From NCBI GenBank assembly GCA_902774365.1, contig CACYHX010000009.1, positions 1 through 64,000 on the forward strand: a stretch of DNA of 64,000 nucleotides, in the 5' to 3' direction. The notes beneath the pieces are model-generated. The model had not been told where the DNA came from. It did no database searches and was given only the letters and a program-made list of their open reading frames with translations. The first letter of the stretch is position 1. Each line of letters starts with the position of its first letter. The DNA comes from an uncultured Bacteroidia bacterium (lineage in GTDB: Bacteria > Bacteroidota > Bacteroidia > Bacteroidales > F082). The translations under genes were made by a program, and so were the position numbers. Positions 17,988 to 27,405 of the stretch are shown in pieces.

Positions 17988-18095
17988 CATGTCATCCCTA
18001 CGCAGGCTGGTGGGCAAAGGCATGGGATCTATGCTTTCCGGAGCCGCCTCCCATAGATTCCCTGCCATCCCACTTACCTCTGTTGGAATGACATG
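17988..18095. repeat. CATGTCAT inverted-repeat element, intergenic copy
   Basis: A 108-bp stretch between queG and a convergent barrel gene. It is bounded by CATGTCATCCC and GGAATGACATG, which match 10 of 11 as inverted repeats. Inside, GGCATGGGATCTATG (18018 region) pairs imperfectly with CATAGATTCCCTGCC (18052 region), so the whole element folds as one long hairpin. Related sequence occurs in the mevalonate kinase gene and in the terminator at 56534. Confidence 0.7.
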
Positions 18096-18107
18096 GGAGG
18101 CTAGTTC

Positions 18108-18719
18108 TCACCTCAACGGAGAGTTGATGTTGTAGGTCGCAGTAATCTGGATGACCTTGTTGTAATACTGGTTGTAGAACCACCCCGGGTTGCCCGTGAA
18201 TCGGCATGGCGCCACCGAGTACATGAAACGCGCCCCAAGACCAAAATGCTTTGTGATGTCGAAATGCACGCCTGCATTGGCCGTTGCCGAAATACGACTC
18301 CACCGTCTTGTGGTTACTTGATAATCACCATTCACATCCTCCGTGGCTCTCATCAGGACATCGATACTGGCACCAGCTTCGATGGTAAAAATGCCAAAAT
18401 TTCCTTGTAGCATCAAAGGAATCTCGACATAATGTATGCGGAGGCTATAAGGAAGATAGCCGTATTCGCTCACCTCCTTGTGAGACGAATGTGCCCCAAG
18501 AAGCGAGTATTTCAATTCCATCTGACCAGACAAATACCTCCCAAAAGGCAGGTTGGCATAGGTGCCAACCGTGAAACCCAGTTGATGGAACCCGGCATAT
18601 TCTTCACCATCCACCTGACAAAAAGTGGCTCCAGCGATGACACCGGCGTTGAAGCTTTGGGCTTGTGCCTTGCCCAACAAGGCAAAAACGGCAATGAGTA
18701 CAATAAATAATCTCTTCAT
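18108..18719 (-). CDS. PorT-like outer-membrane beta-barrel protein
   Basis: 203 residues with a signal peptide (MKRLFIVLIAVFALLGKAQA). The mature part shows GVIAGATFCQVDGEEYAGFH, the opening common in Bacteroidetes OMP_b-brl_2 (PorT-like) barrels, then repeated amphipathic strands (LGFTVGTYANLPFG, YVEIPLMLQGNFG, VHFDITKHFGLGARFMYS). Encoded 6 bp downstream of mltF on the same strand, so co-transcribed with it. Role unknown; an outer-membrane location is inferred. Confidence 0.85.
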   Translation of the reverse strand: MKRLFIVLIAVFALLGKAQAQSFNAGVIAGATFCQVDGEEYAGFHQLGFTVGTYANLPFGRYLSGQMELKYSLLGAHSSHKEVSEYGYLPYSLRIHYVEIPLMLQGNFGIFTIEAGASIDVLMRATEDVNGDYQVTTRRWSRISATANAGVHFDITKHFGLGARFMYSVAPCRFTGNPGWFYNQYYNKVIQITATYNINSPLR

Positions 18720-18725
18720 AAGAAA

Positions 18726-20147
18726 TTAGTTGTATATGGCTTGATACTGGTAAAACCTGTCGAGGACCTCTTCCACGAAGCGGTAGGTCTCGGTGCCGCG
18801 CAGATAGCCCGCATGGCAGCAGGTGTCGTTGTAATATTGCTTCTTCGACTTGTTGAGGATGAAGTAGTCCACGTTGTTGTCCCAGACGTTAGGGTACTTG
18901 CCGTATTTCGACGCAAGGCGTTGGGCATCATACACATGGCCGAGGCCGGAGTTGTAGGCGGCCAACACGAACTTCACCCTCTCCGTGCTGTCGGTCACCT
19001 TGTTTGAGAGGCAGTCGTCGAGGAAACTGATGAGCTGTCCGCCGGCATTGAGCTGTTCTTCGGGCGTGGCGTCATAGTCGATACCGTATTTCTCCATCAC
19101 CACAGGCATAAGCTGCATGAGGCCGAATGCGCCCTTCTCGCTCTCGAGGTCCTGCCTAAAGCGCGATTCCTGATAGATGAGCGACGCCAACAGACGCCAG
19201 TCCCAGCCGATGTTTTTCGCCGTTTTCTTGATGATGTCGTCGAACTCCGAAAGCGCTCCACTAGTGGGTTTACGCGTCATGAAGACATTGCCTTTGTTGA
19301 CATATTTGGCCAGGATGCGGTTGACGTTGCGCTGCTCGAAGCCGTCAACCCAGCTGTTGAGGGCATAGAGGAGCGACGAGTCGCCCTCGTGGTTGCGGAT
19401 GGCCCATCCCAGTGGCTGTTCGACGCTGACATTGAGTTTGGTGTCGAGGCCTTTCAATCCGATGGACGCCATACGTGCCACATACTCCTCCACCACGGTA
19501 TAGTCAATTTGTCCCGAGGCAACAGCTTTCACCAAATCGACGCTGTTGAGACTGTCGCATTCCACGATATAGATGGTGTCGCCTATTTGGTCGGAGAGGT
19601 GCTCCAACAGCTTCACCACATGGCTGCCTTGAGGCAGGTGTATGGTCTGGCCCGCCAAGTCGACCGAAGAACGAAGCAGTTGGTTCTCCACTTCGTTGGC
19701 CGTCGACATCTTGTTCCAGTCTTTCGGAAGGCGTTGCACAAGCACGCTACGTTGCATGAGGATGGGGTTGGTCAGCAGATAACGGCGTTTCATATCTTTG
19801 TTGGAGCCTACACCCACTGCCACTATGTCGACCTTACACGAATCGAGCAGCATAAAGCAGGAGTCGAGGTTCTCGTTGACAACCATCTCCAGCTCCAAGC
19901 CGTTGTCTTTGCAGAAATCGCTCAGCAACTCAAATTCAAAGCCTGAAGGTGTCGGCTTCTCAGTGTTATAGTTGATTATCTCACAATTGGTTACAGCCCT
20001 CAGCACGCCTCTTTCCTGCACATGCTGCAACATGGTAAGAGTGTCTGCAACGGACTCACCGTCGGGATTTTGAGGCTTGTCTTGGCATGAAGTCAAAGCC
20101 CAACAAAAGAACAACAATCCAAGGATGAAAGGTGTATTTATCTTCAT
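18726..20147 (-). CDS. mltF: MltF-type lytic murein transglycosylase with solute-binding domain
   Basis: 473 residues from the ATG at 20147 (the frame opens at 20210), giving a lipoprotein signal with lipobox TSC (Cys ~21). Residues ~45-285 form a periplasmic solute-binding protein family 3 domain (VLRAVTNCEIINYN, ELLSDFCKDNGLELEMV). Residues ~310-470 form the SLT/lysozyme-like catalytic domain: SLIYQESRFRQDLESEKGAFG holds the catalytic Glu, then GLMQLMP and LAAYNSGLGHV. This is the MltF arrangement: cleavage of peptidoglycan glycan strands with formation of anhydromuramic ends, at the outer-membrane inner face. Operon with the following PorT-like barrel gene. Confidence 0.92.
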   Translation of the reverse strand: MKINTPFILGLLFFCWALTSCQDKPQNPDGESVADTLTMLQHVQERGVLRAVTNCEIINYNTEKPTPSGFEFELLSDFCKDNGLELEMVVNENLDSCFMLLDSCKVDIVAVGVGSNKDMKRRYLLTNPILMQRSVLVQRLPKDWNKMSTANEVENQLLRSSVDLAGQTIHLPQGSHVVKLLEHLSDQIGDTIYIVECDSLNSVDLVKAVASGQIDYTVVEEYVARMASIGLKGLDTKLNVSVEQPLGWAIRNHEGDSSLLYALNSWVDGFEQRNVNRILAKYVNKGNVFMTRKPTSGALSEFDDIIKKTAKNIGWDWRLLASLIYQESRFRQDLESEKGAFGLMQLMPVVMEKYGIDYDATPEEQLNAGGQLISFLDDCLSNKVTDSTERVKFVLAAYNSGLGHVYDAQRLASKYGKYPNVWDNNVDYFILNKSKKQYYNDTCCHAGYLRGTETYRFVEEVLDRFYQYQAIYN

Positions 20148-20226
20148 TTTGTCGCTTTTTGAGGCGGTAAAAGTAGTAATTTTTATGGTTTGAAAGAAAA
20201 ATGAGGGCACGTTTGGGATAAAACTG

Positions 20227-20234
20227 TACTTTTG
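20227..20234 (+). promoter_or_regulatory. -7 promoter box for the acyltransferase operon
   Basis: TACTTTTG is a perfect -7 box. It lies 21 nt before the ATG at 20256 and overlaps the alternative GTG start at 20232, which favours the ATG. Confidence 0.65.
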
Positions 20235-20255
20235 TACCCTTATTCAGCTACTGAA

Positions 20256-21545
20256 ATGGCCAAGAAAATTCAAGATCCGGACTATCTATATTCCGTTTTG
20301 CTGCCTTATGTCAATTGGCATACACGTCACTCGTATCGTCGTTTTGAAGTGCATGGAAAGGAACACCTGCCGAAAGACGGAGGGCTGATTTTTGGTGTCA
20401 ACCATAGCAATACGCTGATGGATGCCTTGGTGCTATTGTCGTCGAACAACATCCGCAAGGTCTTCATCGCGCGCGGCGACATCTTCAAAAACCCGATGGT
20501 CGCGAAGGTGCTGAACTTCTTGCGCATCTTGCCTATCTTCCGCATCCGCAATGGGGTGGCAGCCGTCCGCAACAACGACGACTCACTCAACAAGGCTGTG
20601 GATGTCGTCCACGACGGTGTCGACCTCTACCTCTTCCCTGAAGGCACGCATCGCACCAAACACTCGTTGATGCGCATGGGCAAAGGCCTGTTCCACATCG
20701 CCATCGACGCCAGCAAGCAGTTTGGCGACCAACATCCCGTTTACATCATCCCCACTGCCATCGAATATGGCGACTACTTCCGCTACCGCAGCACGGCGAT
20801 GATCAACTTCGGCGAGCCTATCAACGTGACCGAGTTCCTCAAAAACACCACTGAGGAAAACGAGGCCGTCAACATCAACCTGCTGAAAGACAGGCTCCAC
20901 AACGAGATTTCGAAGCTCTTCACCTATATCCCTGACGACGAGGACTACGACGCCATCTGGGAAATCGTGAAGATGAAAAACGAAAAACGCGCCGGAGGCC
21001 TTTACAAGAAGATGCTCCGCAACCGCGCCACCGTCGAAAAGGTGCTGAAATACAAGGAAGAACACCCTGAAGAAGCCAAGAACCTCTTCGAACGCGTAAA
21101 TGACTTCACCAAAGAACGTGTTAAGCAAAAGATCTCCGTGATGTCGACTGCAAGGAAATATCCTTTGATTAATTTCATCTGGAGGTTGATTGTCCTGCTC
21201 TTGGGTCTTCCTTGCTTCGTGGCTTCAGCTGCAGTCACCCTTCCAATATGGCTTACCACTTTGATTATCAAGGGAAAGTTAAAAGACAAAGCCTTCAGTA
21301 ACACCGTCAGCTTCGGTGTGGAGTTTGTGCTGTTCCCCATCATTTTCATCGTGGGTACCATCCTGCTATTCTGTAACCTTCCGTGGATGTGGGCCTTGGG
21401 CGGCACGGTGCTGCTCTTTTTCTCCTACATGCTCTTCGTGGACTACTGCGAGCTGTGTCGTCGCTGGATCTCCGACGTGCGTTGGACCTTCAAGACCAAA
21501 CTAAGAAAACAATACGAATCACTCAACCTCAACAACCTATTCTGA
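20256..21545 (+). CDS. PlsC-type glycerolipid acyltransferase with C-terminal membrane segments
   Basis: 429 residues. The acyltransferase core shows NHSNTLMDAL (~47-56; a spaced H-x5-D variant of the usual H-x4-D that I associate with Bacteroidetes members), RNGVAAVRNND, and FPEGTH (~126-131). The last third has three or four hydrophobic segments (~300-400). It probably transfers acyl groups to a glycerol-3-phosphate or lysophospholipid acceptor at the inner membrane; the exact acceptor is not readable. Its stop overlaps the next start (TGATG), so the phosphoesterase is translationally coupled. Confidence 0.85.
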   Translation: MAKKIQDPDYLYSVLLPYVNWHTRHSYRRFEVHGKEHLPKDGGLIFGVNHSNTLMDALVLLSSNNIRKVFIARGDIFKNPMVAKVLNFLRILPIFRIRNGVAAVRNNDDSLNKAVDVVHDGVDLYLFPEGTHRTKHSLMRMGKGLFHIAIDASKQFGDQHPVYIIPTAIEYGDYFRYRSTAMINFGEPINVTEFLKNTTEENEAVNINLLKDRLHNEISKLFTYIPDDEDYDAIWEIVKMKNEKRAGGLYKKMLRNRATVEKVLKYKEEHPEEAKNLFERVNDFTKERVKQKISVMSTARKYPLINFIWRLIVLLLGLPCFVASAAVTLPIWLTTLIIKGKLKDKAFSNTVSFGVEFVLFPIIFIVGTILLFCNLPWMWALGGTVLLFFSYMLFVDYCELCRRWISDVRWTFKTKLRKQYESLNLNNLF

Positions 21546-22252
21546 TGTCACGACGCTGGATCATCCCCGATATTCACGGCTGCGCCAAAACCTTGAAGGT
21601 GCTGCTCGAAAACATGCTTAAGGTCACGAAGCACGACCAGCTCTATTTCCTTGGCGACTACATCGACCGTGGTCCCGACAGCAAGGGTGTCATCGACTAC
21701 CTGATGCACCTGAAGGAGGAGGAGTATGAAGTGCATTTCATCAAAGGCAACCACGAGGACATGTGCGTGAAGGCCTTTGATGCCGACCAAAAGAAACGTC
21801 TTTTCGGCAAACATCCCGAGCAGAAAGAATGGGAGGCCGTGGGCGCCAAGGCCACCTTGGCGAGCTTCGGAGTGAAGCATCCGCGCGAGATACCCCAGAA
21901 GTACATCGACTGGATGAACGATTGCGTGCCTTACATCGAGTTGGAGGAATACATCCTCGTCCATGCCGGCATGAACTTCAATATCGCTGACCCTTTCAAA
22001 GACGAAAGCAGCATGATGTGGACGCGGCGCTTTAAGGTCGACTACAGCAAGTCGCACGGCAAGAAAATCATCCACGGACATATCCCCGTCGACTACAGCT
22101 TCATCAACCATGTCATCGACAACAACCAAAACCACGACTTCATCGTCCTGGACAACGGCGTCTATGTGGCTGACCAGCCGGGATTAGGCAACCTCACCGC
22201 CTTCGACCCTGACAAAAAAGAAATCGTGGCACAATCCAATATGGACATGTGA
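21545..22252 (+). CDS. Serine/threonine phosphatase-like metallophosphoesterase
   Basis: 235 residues from the ATG overlapping the acyltransferase stop (the open frame is longer only because it runs through that gene). Contains the full calcineurin-like motif series: PDIHGC (~8-13), GDYIDRGPDSKG (~37-48), IKGNHEDM (~67-74), HAGMNF (~140-145) and HGHIPVDY (~178-185). GDYIDRG and GNHE are typical of PPP-family bacterial protein phosphatases or Ap4A hydrolases. Cytoplasmic. Substrate undetermined. Convergent with the lamin-tail protein, with one base between the genes. Confidence 0.88.
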   Translation: MSRRWIIPDIHGCAKTLKVLLENMLKVTKHDQLYFLGDYIDRGPDSKGVIDYLMHLKEEEYEVHFIKGNHEDMCVKAFDADQKKRLFGKHPEQKEWEAVGAKATLASFGVKHPREIPQKYIDWMNDCVPYIELEEYILVHAGMNFNIADPFKDESSMMWTRRFKVDYSKSHGKKIIHGHIPVDYSFINHVIDNNQNHDFIVLDNGVYVADQPGLGNLTAFDPDKKEIVAQSNMDM

Positions 22253-22253
22253 T

Positions 22254-24833
22254 TTAGCGGGTGCCGACCACCGCGGCATTCTTGAACTTCTTTACCTTTC
22301 CATCGAAATTGAACACCTCGGTGACGACGACATAGATGCCTATCGGGACGCGGTTGCCGTTGTCGTCGAGGCCATTCCAGATAACACTGCCATCCTGTCC
22401 CACCAGCTCGCCTTTGGCCAAATGGCGGATCTGCTGTCCCCCCACATTGAAAATGTAGACGTTCATCGTGTAACCCGCCTCGTCGAAGTGGTAGTTGATG
22501 AAGCAAGCGTCGTCGTAACCATCGCCGTCGGGTGAGAAGACATCGGGGCTGATGGAGATGGCATCTTCCGAAGGCTCGGGAGCCTGCATCATCGAGTTGG
22601 GCTGACCCGGGGTGCCGAAATGCGCCTGCTCAGCGGCAGAATGCCAGTTGTCGGTGCTCATTGAAGGCTGGTCGAAAGCCACACGCTCCAGCGACACGCC
22701 CTTGGTGACCTTCAGCAGCGGATAGTGCATCTTCTCGGAATAATACATGGCATCGACCATGGTGCCGTCCTTGCTCATGAGGATGGCCGTGCCACCGGCG
22801 TTGGCAAAGCTCGGGAACGAGGCCATCTGCACATAGTTGTCGGTCGGGCAGTCGTATTGCATGCCTACAATCTCACTGTTGGTGGAGAGCAAGACATAGG
22901 TGCAAGGCAGGAACAAACGGCTGTCGGCTGTAATCTCCTTCAGTGTGGTGTCGGCAGGATTCGGGAAGGTTTGTTTGACAGCGCCAAGCATCAACAGGCT
23001 GAGGTCGAAGGTCTTGTCGGTGTTGTTGTAAAGCTCCACATAATCCACGCCTGGCGTGATGGGGTCAAAGAGGATTTCATTGATCAGGATGTCGCCTTCG
23101 GCAATCTCGTTGGGGATGCCGAAGTGTATGCGGGTGTCAGTTCCAATGGCCGTGCCCACACAGTTGGTGACATTATTTATTATTAATGTATAAACCCTAC
23201 CCACTTCGAAGCCGTGGTCGAAGACCAGACCAACATAACTGGGGTCGATGGGATTGGTCTCTATCTGGTCAGGATGTTCATCCAACTCTTCCACGAGGAA
23301 ATGCTGCAAGTCCATCAAACTAGCTGCATCCATCTGCTGGTCGAACCACAGTTGGACGATGAAGTTGGAGAACATGCTCACGCGTTCCACTTGTGGTGCC
23401 ACGTTGTTCTCGCCGTTCACCGAGTTGAGCCGGCCAGGGGTACCGCCCGAAACGTCGACGGATGCCGACCAGTTGGAGGCAGCAGCACAGGGGTTCAGCG
23501 GGTCGATCTGCTCCACCGACCAGCCGCCGTTGTTCTTGTCGGGGTCGTGGTACCAGGTGTTGCTGAAGTTGACACGCGAAATCATCAGGCCTTCCTTGCT
23601 GTAGAGGAACATGGCCGAAGAGCTGTTGCCCACCGAGAAACTGCCGAAGCCGATGCAGTCGCCATACTCGCGTAACTCGGCCACGGCATCGTTGTGACAA
23701 AGGATGACATAGCCATGCGGGGCAAGGACATAATTGCCAAAGGTATTGTCGTTGGAGCCGATTTCTATTCTCCAGTCCTTCAAGTCGATGCCGAACTCCG
23801 TGGTGTTGTAAAGCTCCACATACTCCCATTCTGGAAGGCCTACCACGGGATTGGGGTCGGCCATGATTTCGTTGATGACGATGTCGTATTCCGAGGCTTC
23901 GTAGATAGAAAACGCGGTGGCCGTAGGCTCCATCATGTTGTTCCAAAGGTCTTTGATGCCACTGATGCTCAGCGTGTAGTTGATGCCATTGCCGATTTCG
24001 CGGTCAAGCGTCAAGGCCACCGTGGCGGGATTTGCGCCAAAGGCAACAGAAGCCGGCTGCCCCATGCTGTGATCGATGGAATAATTGGCAGGATTCAATG
24101 CCGTGGTTTCATCGAGGGCTTCGTTGAACGAAAGCTGGAGATGAGTCAAGTCGAGCACTCCGCAAGAGAGCAAGACGGGCGGCTCGTGGTCGGCGATGCG
24201 CGGCCCGACATAGACGTCGTCGAAATAGAACTTCTTGGCATTGCTTGAAGTGAACTTGGACCAAAAGCCAAAGAAGCCACCACGGCCATAGGTATCATCA
24301 ACGCCTTGTGCTTCAATGATATAAATGCCTGAGTTGTCGTAGCACGTTTGTATTATCCAGTTGCCTTCACGGTCGCAGTTCACCTTGACAAACACGGCAA
24401 ACGAAGCGGCGATGGCGTCGTCGGTGCATCGGCAGATGCTTTGTTGCCCATCGGCATCCTTGCGGAACAACTCTATGGCATCATGGCTGCCGCCCTCGCC
24501 GAAGCGGAGGAAATAGCCCTGTGTTGCTTGTGTCAAGTCGGCGTTGTCGGCACTGAGCCACACGTCGGAATAGTTGTTTCCAGACGGGGCAAATGCCTCA
24601 CGGATCCAAAATTGCCATTCCATGGTCTCGTACTCGGTGATGGGCAAGGAGAGATAAGCCGTGCCTTCTCCCTCGGCATTGAGTTGGAGCTGGCCGTTGC
24701 CATTGACGATATATTGGGCTGTCGTCCCCAACCAAGTGGGATTGTGGGTGAAGTCACCATCGGAGAAGTCGTCGGTAACCTGCGCCCATAGCGACAAGGG
24801 AAGCAACAACAGGAACACCAGTGTCTTTTTCAT
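22254..24833 (-). CDS. Secreted lamin-tail-domain protein with gliding/FlgD-like C-terminal module
   Basis: 859 residues from the ATG at 24833 (the frame opens 16 codons earlier), giving signal peptide MKKTLVFLLLLPLSLWAQ. An N-terminal concanavalin-like part (DDFSDGDFTHNPTW) precedes an Ig-like part, then two lamin-tail domains: DIVINEIMADPNPVVG with EYVELYNTT near ~310, and DILINEILFDPITPG with DYVELYNNT near ~585. The last ~85 residues (FSPDGDGYDDACFINY, MNVYIFNVGGQQIR, GLDDNGNRVPIGIYVV) are a FlgD-Ig-like/gliding-type C-terminal module found on T9SS cargo. Probably exported to the surface; function unknown. A -7 box (TATCTTTG, minus strand, ~24858) lies upstream. Confidence 0.88.
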   Translation of the reverse strand: MKKTLVFLLLLPLSLWAQVTDDFSDGDFTHNPTWLGTTAQYIVNGNGQLQLNAEGEGTAYLSLPITEYETMEWQFWIREAFAPSGNNYSDVWLSADNADLTQATQGYFLRFGEGGSHDAIELFRKDADGQQSICRCTDDAIAASFAVFVKVNCDREGNWIIQTCYDNSGIYIIEAQGVDDTYGRGGFFGFWSKFTSSNAKKFYFDDVYVGPRIADHEPPVLLSCGVLDLTHLQLSFNEALDETTALNPANYSIDHSMGQPASVAFGANPATVALTLDREIGNGINYTLSISGIKDLWNNMMEPTATAFSIYEASEYDIVINEIMADPNPVVGLPEWEYVELYNTTEFGIDLKDWRIEIGSNDNTFGNYVLAPHGYVILCHNDAVAELREYGDCIGFGSFSVGNSSSAMFLYSKEGLMISRVNFSNTWYHDPDKNNGGWSVEQIDPLNPCAAASNWSASVDVSGGTPGRLNSVNGENNVAPQVERVSMFSNFIVQLWFDQQMDAASLMDLQHFLVEELDEHPDQIETNPIDPSYVGLVFDHGFEVGRVYTLIINNVTNCVGTAIGTDTRIHFGIPNEIAEGDILINEILFDPITPGVDYVELYNNTDKTFDLSLLMLGAVKQTFPNPADTTLKEITADSRLFLPCTYVLLSTNSEIVGMQYDCPTDNYVQMASFPSFANAGGTAILMSKDGTMVDAMYYSEKMHYPLLKVTKGVSLERVAFDQPSMSTDNWHSAAEQAHFGTPGQPNSMMQAPEPSEDAISISPDVFSPDGDGYDDACFINYHFDEAGYTMNVYIFNVGGQQIRHLAKGELVGQDGSVIWNGLDDNGNRVPIGIYVVVTEVFNFDGKVKKFKNAAVVGTR

Positions 24834-24893
24834 AGCATGTTGATTTAGGAAAGGACAAAGATAGTGTTTTTTTGACCTCATAGGAAAAAAAGT

Positions 24894-25364
24894 TCATTTC
24901 CATGTCTTGAAAGGATGGTCCTTCAGCCTGGAATTGTAGTATCGAGCGTCTCCTGTGACCTCTTCTCCCAACCAATCGGGACGGTCGAAAGTGTCAGTTT
25001 CGTCACCCAGTTCGATTTCGGCCATGACGAGACCTTCATTGTCGCCATGAAACTCGTCCACCTCCCACGTATGCTTGCCGTCAGTGTTTTTGACGAGATA
25101 GCGGGTCTTGTCGATACGTCCAGGCTCAGCCAATTCAAGTAGAGCAAGAGCCTCGTCCACAGCGATTTCCTTCTCCCACTCGAAGCGTGACAATCCGGAC
25201 TCACTCACGGGTCCTTTGATAGTGAGGTAGCCTTTATCCCCCCTGATGCGCACCCGCACCGAAGGCTTGTGGCTGAGATAACCTTGGATGATATGCGTAG
25301 CTTGAAATGCCTCCGCCTTGAAGTCGCCACGGACTAAGAACTTTCTTTCGATTTCCTTTGCCAT
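24894..25364 (-). CDS. CYTH-domain protein (triphosphate tunnel family)
   Basis: 156 residues from the ATG at 25364; the longer open frame is antisense to asd. Starts AKEIERKFLV, the ExExK signature of CYTH/TTM enzymes, and continues with alternating charged strands (SVRVRIRGDKGYLTIKG, FEWEKEI, TRYLVKN, WEVDEFHGDNEGLVMAEIEL) that form the triphosphate tunnel. Members hydrolyse inorganic or organic triphosphates or act as adenylate cyclases; short bacterial proteins of this type are most often tripolyphosphatases. Divergent from asd, with back-to-back -7 boxes between them. Confidence 0.9.
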   Translation of the reverse strand: MAKEIERKFLVRGDFKAEAFQATHIIQGYLSHKPSVRVRIRGDKGYLTIKGPVSESGLSRFEWEKEIAVDEALALLELAEPGRIDKTRYLVKNTDGKHTWEVDEFHGDNEGLVMAEIELGDETDTFDRPDWLGEEVTGDARYYNSRLKDHPFKTWK

Positions 25365-25406
25365 AACCTTTGTGATTACCTCTGCAAAGGTATGAAACAT
25401 TTTTGC

Positions 25407-25414
25407 TATTTTTG
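25407..25414 (+). promoter_or_regulatory. -7 promoter box for asd-ribF
   Basis: TATTTTTG, 49 bp before the asd ATG. A second perfect box on the minus strand (TACCTTTG, near 25385) serves the divergent CYTH gene. Confidence 0.6.
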
Positions 25415-25463
25415 CACCCAAATCGAAGATTTCAACGAAGTTAAACCTATAGAGGACAAGAAA

Positions 25464-26456
25464 ATGAAAATCGCAGTGGTGGGAGCCACCGGACTGGTCG
25501 GCTCGAAGATGCTTCAAGTGCTTGACGAACAGAAGGTTCACATCGACGAACTGATTGTGGCCGCCTCGGAGCGTTCCGTGGGCAAGGAAATTGTTTTTCA
25601 AGGCAAGACCTATAGCGTCGTCAGCGCTGACGCGGCCATCGCCGCAAGGCCCGACATCGCCATCTTCTCGGCAGGAGCCACGGCATCGCGGCAATATGCA
25701 CCAAGATTTGCCGAACAAGGCACTTTTGTCGTCGACAACAGCTCGGCTTGGCGCATGGAAAAAGGCGTGCCTCTGGTCGTCCCCGAAATCAACGCCGACA
25801 CTATCACGCCCGACACCCACATCATTGCCAACCCCAACTGCTCCACCATCCAGATGGTCATGGCTTTGGCACCCATCCATAAGGCCTACGGCATCAAACG
25901 CATCGTCGTCAGCACCTACCAAAGCGTCTCGGGCAGCGGCCAAAAAGGTGTCAACCAACTGAAGGCCGAGCGCACTGGCGCGAGTGGCACGACTTGCTAT
26001 CCCCATCCGATTGACCTTAACATCCTACCCCACATCGATACCTTCCTCGACAACGGCTATACCAAAGAGGAGATGAAGATGGTCAACGAAACGCGTAAAA
26101 TCCTCCGCAACGAACACATCGCCGTGTCATCCACCACGGTTCGTGTGCCCGTGTGGGGCGGCCATAGTGAATCCGTCAACGTGGAGACAGAGAAGCCCTT
26201 TGAAATCGACGATATCCGCAGATTGATGGCTGCCATGCCTGGCGTGGTGGTTCAAGACGACCCGACCAACAACATTTATCCGATGCCTCTCTATGCCGAA
26301 GGCAAGGATGAAGTCTTCGTGGGGCGCATCCGCCGCGACTTCTCGGTGGAGAACGGCCTCAATTTCTGGTGCGTGGCCGACAACCTCCGCAAAGGCGCTG
26401 CCACCAATGCCGTGCAGATAGCCCAATATCTTATTCGTCAGTATTTTAATAAATGA
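25464..26456 (+). CDS. asd: Aspartate-semialdehyde dehydrogenase
   Basis: 330 residues from the ATG at 25464 (the frame opens at 25392 but the promoter lies inside that extension). Reduces aspartyl phosphate to aspartate semialdehyde with NADPH, for Lys/Thr/Met and diaminopimelate synthesis. KIAVVGATGLVGSKML is the NADP-binding loop; ANPNCSTIQMVMAL holds the catalytic Cys (~129); HPIDLNILPHIDTF and RVPVWGGHSE match the substrate-binding regions. Its stop overlaps the ribF start by four bases (ATGA). Confidence 0.95.
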   Translation: MKIAVVGATGLVGSKMLQVLDEQKVHIDELIVAASERSVGKEIVFQGKTYSVVSADAAIAARPDIAIFSAGATASRQYAPRFAEQGTFVVDNSSAWRMEKGVPLVVPEINADTITPDTHIIANPNCSTIQMVMALAPIHKAYGIKRIVVSTYQSVSGSGQKGVNQLKAERTGASGTTCYPHPIDLNILPHIDTFLDNGYTKEEMKMVNETRKILRNEHIAVSSTTVRVPVWGGHSESVNVETEKPFEIDDIRRLMAAMPGVVVQDDPTNNIYPMPLYAEGKDEVFVGRIRRDFSVENGLNFWCVADNLRKGAATNAVQIAQYLIRQYFNK

Positions 26457-27400
26457 ACGTCTACCGCAACATCATAGAAGCCCGCAACATTCACAACGCC
26501 GTGGTCACCATCGGCACCTTCGATGGTGTACACCTCGGCCACCAGGCCATATTCAACAAAATGAAGGAATTGGCGCATGGCATTGGAGGAGAGACTGTTG
26601 TGGTCACCTTTGAGCCTCATCCCCGTCAGGTGCTCAACATCGACAGCTCCAACCTGCGCTTCCTTTGCACGCCTGAGGAAAAACTCAAGAAATTCGAGGA
26701 GTTCGGCATCGACAACGTGGTGGTCATCAACTTCACCAAGGAATTCTCGCGCACGCCTTCCGAGGTATTCATCAAAGACTACATCATCGACAACATCAAG
26801 CCTGCCTATATCGTGGTAGGCTACGACCATCACTTCGGGAAGAACCGCATGGGCGACTTCGACTTACTCAGCAAGCTGATGCACAAATACAACTTCAAGG
26901 TGAAACGTGTTGAAGCACAAGATGTGGAAAACATCGCCGTCAGTTCCACGAAGATACGAAACGCCCTTGCCACGGGCAACGTGAAAGGCGCCAACCAGCT
27001 GTTAGGCTATACCTATTCCATCACTGCCGAAGTCGTGGTGGGCAACAAGATTGGTAGGACCTTGGGCTTCCCCACCGCCAACCTCGAGCTGCCGAGAGAA
27101 TACATGCTCATCAGCAACCGAGGCGTGTATGCCTGCCTCGTCGACTACGAAGGCCAGACCTACAAGGCCATGGCCAACATAGGGCACCGCCCCACCATCG
27201 GCGATCGCGACGAGAACAGCCCCATCGTGGAGGTCAACCTCTTCGACTTCGACGGCGACCTCTACGGCAAGCAGATCCATGTCCGCTTCATCGACCGCAT
27301 CAGAGATGAAGAGAAATTCGACGGACTGGACGATTTGAAAACTCAATTGGAAAAAGACCGAAATAACGCTTATAAACTACTGGAAAACATAAATTTATAA
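26453..27400 (+). CDS. ribF: Bifunctional riboflavin kinase/FAD synthetase
   Basis: 315 residues. The N-terminal FAD synthetase (nucleotidyltransferase) domain has VTIGTFDGVHLGHQ (~17-30) and the later VSSTKIRNALATGNV. The C-terminal riboflavin kinase domain begins at ~190 with GRTLGFPTANLELP, and GVYACLV and NIGHRPTIGDR follow. It makes FMN and FAD from riboflavin in the cytoplasm. Translationally coupled to asd through ATGA. The 3' end is followed after 5 bp by a MITE-like repeat. Confidence 0.95.
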   Translation: MNVYRNIIEARNIHNAVVTIGTFDGVHLGHQAIFNKMKELAHGIGGETVVVTFEPHPRQVLNIDSSNLRFLCTPEEKLKKFEEFGIDNVVVINFTKEFSRTPSEVFIKDYIIDNIKPAYIVVGYDHHFGKNRMGDFDLLSKLMHKYNFKVKRVEAQDVENIAVSSTKIRNALATGNVKGANQLLGYTYSITAEVVVGNKIGRTLGFPTANLELPREYMLISNRGVYACLVDYEGQTYKAMANIGHRPTIGDRDENSPIVEVNLFDFDGDLYGKQIHVRFIDRIRDEEKFDGLDDLKTQLEKDRNNAYKLLENINL

Positions 27401-27405
27401 TATAA

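Noticed and set aside
25365-26006. Upstream extension of the CYTH frame
   Set aside because: Antisense to asd; the CYTH signature starts at the ATG at 25364.
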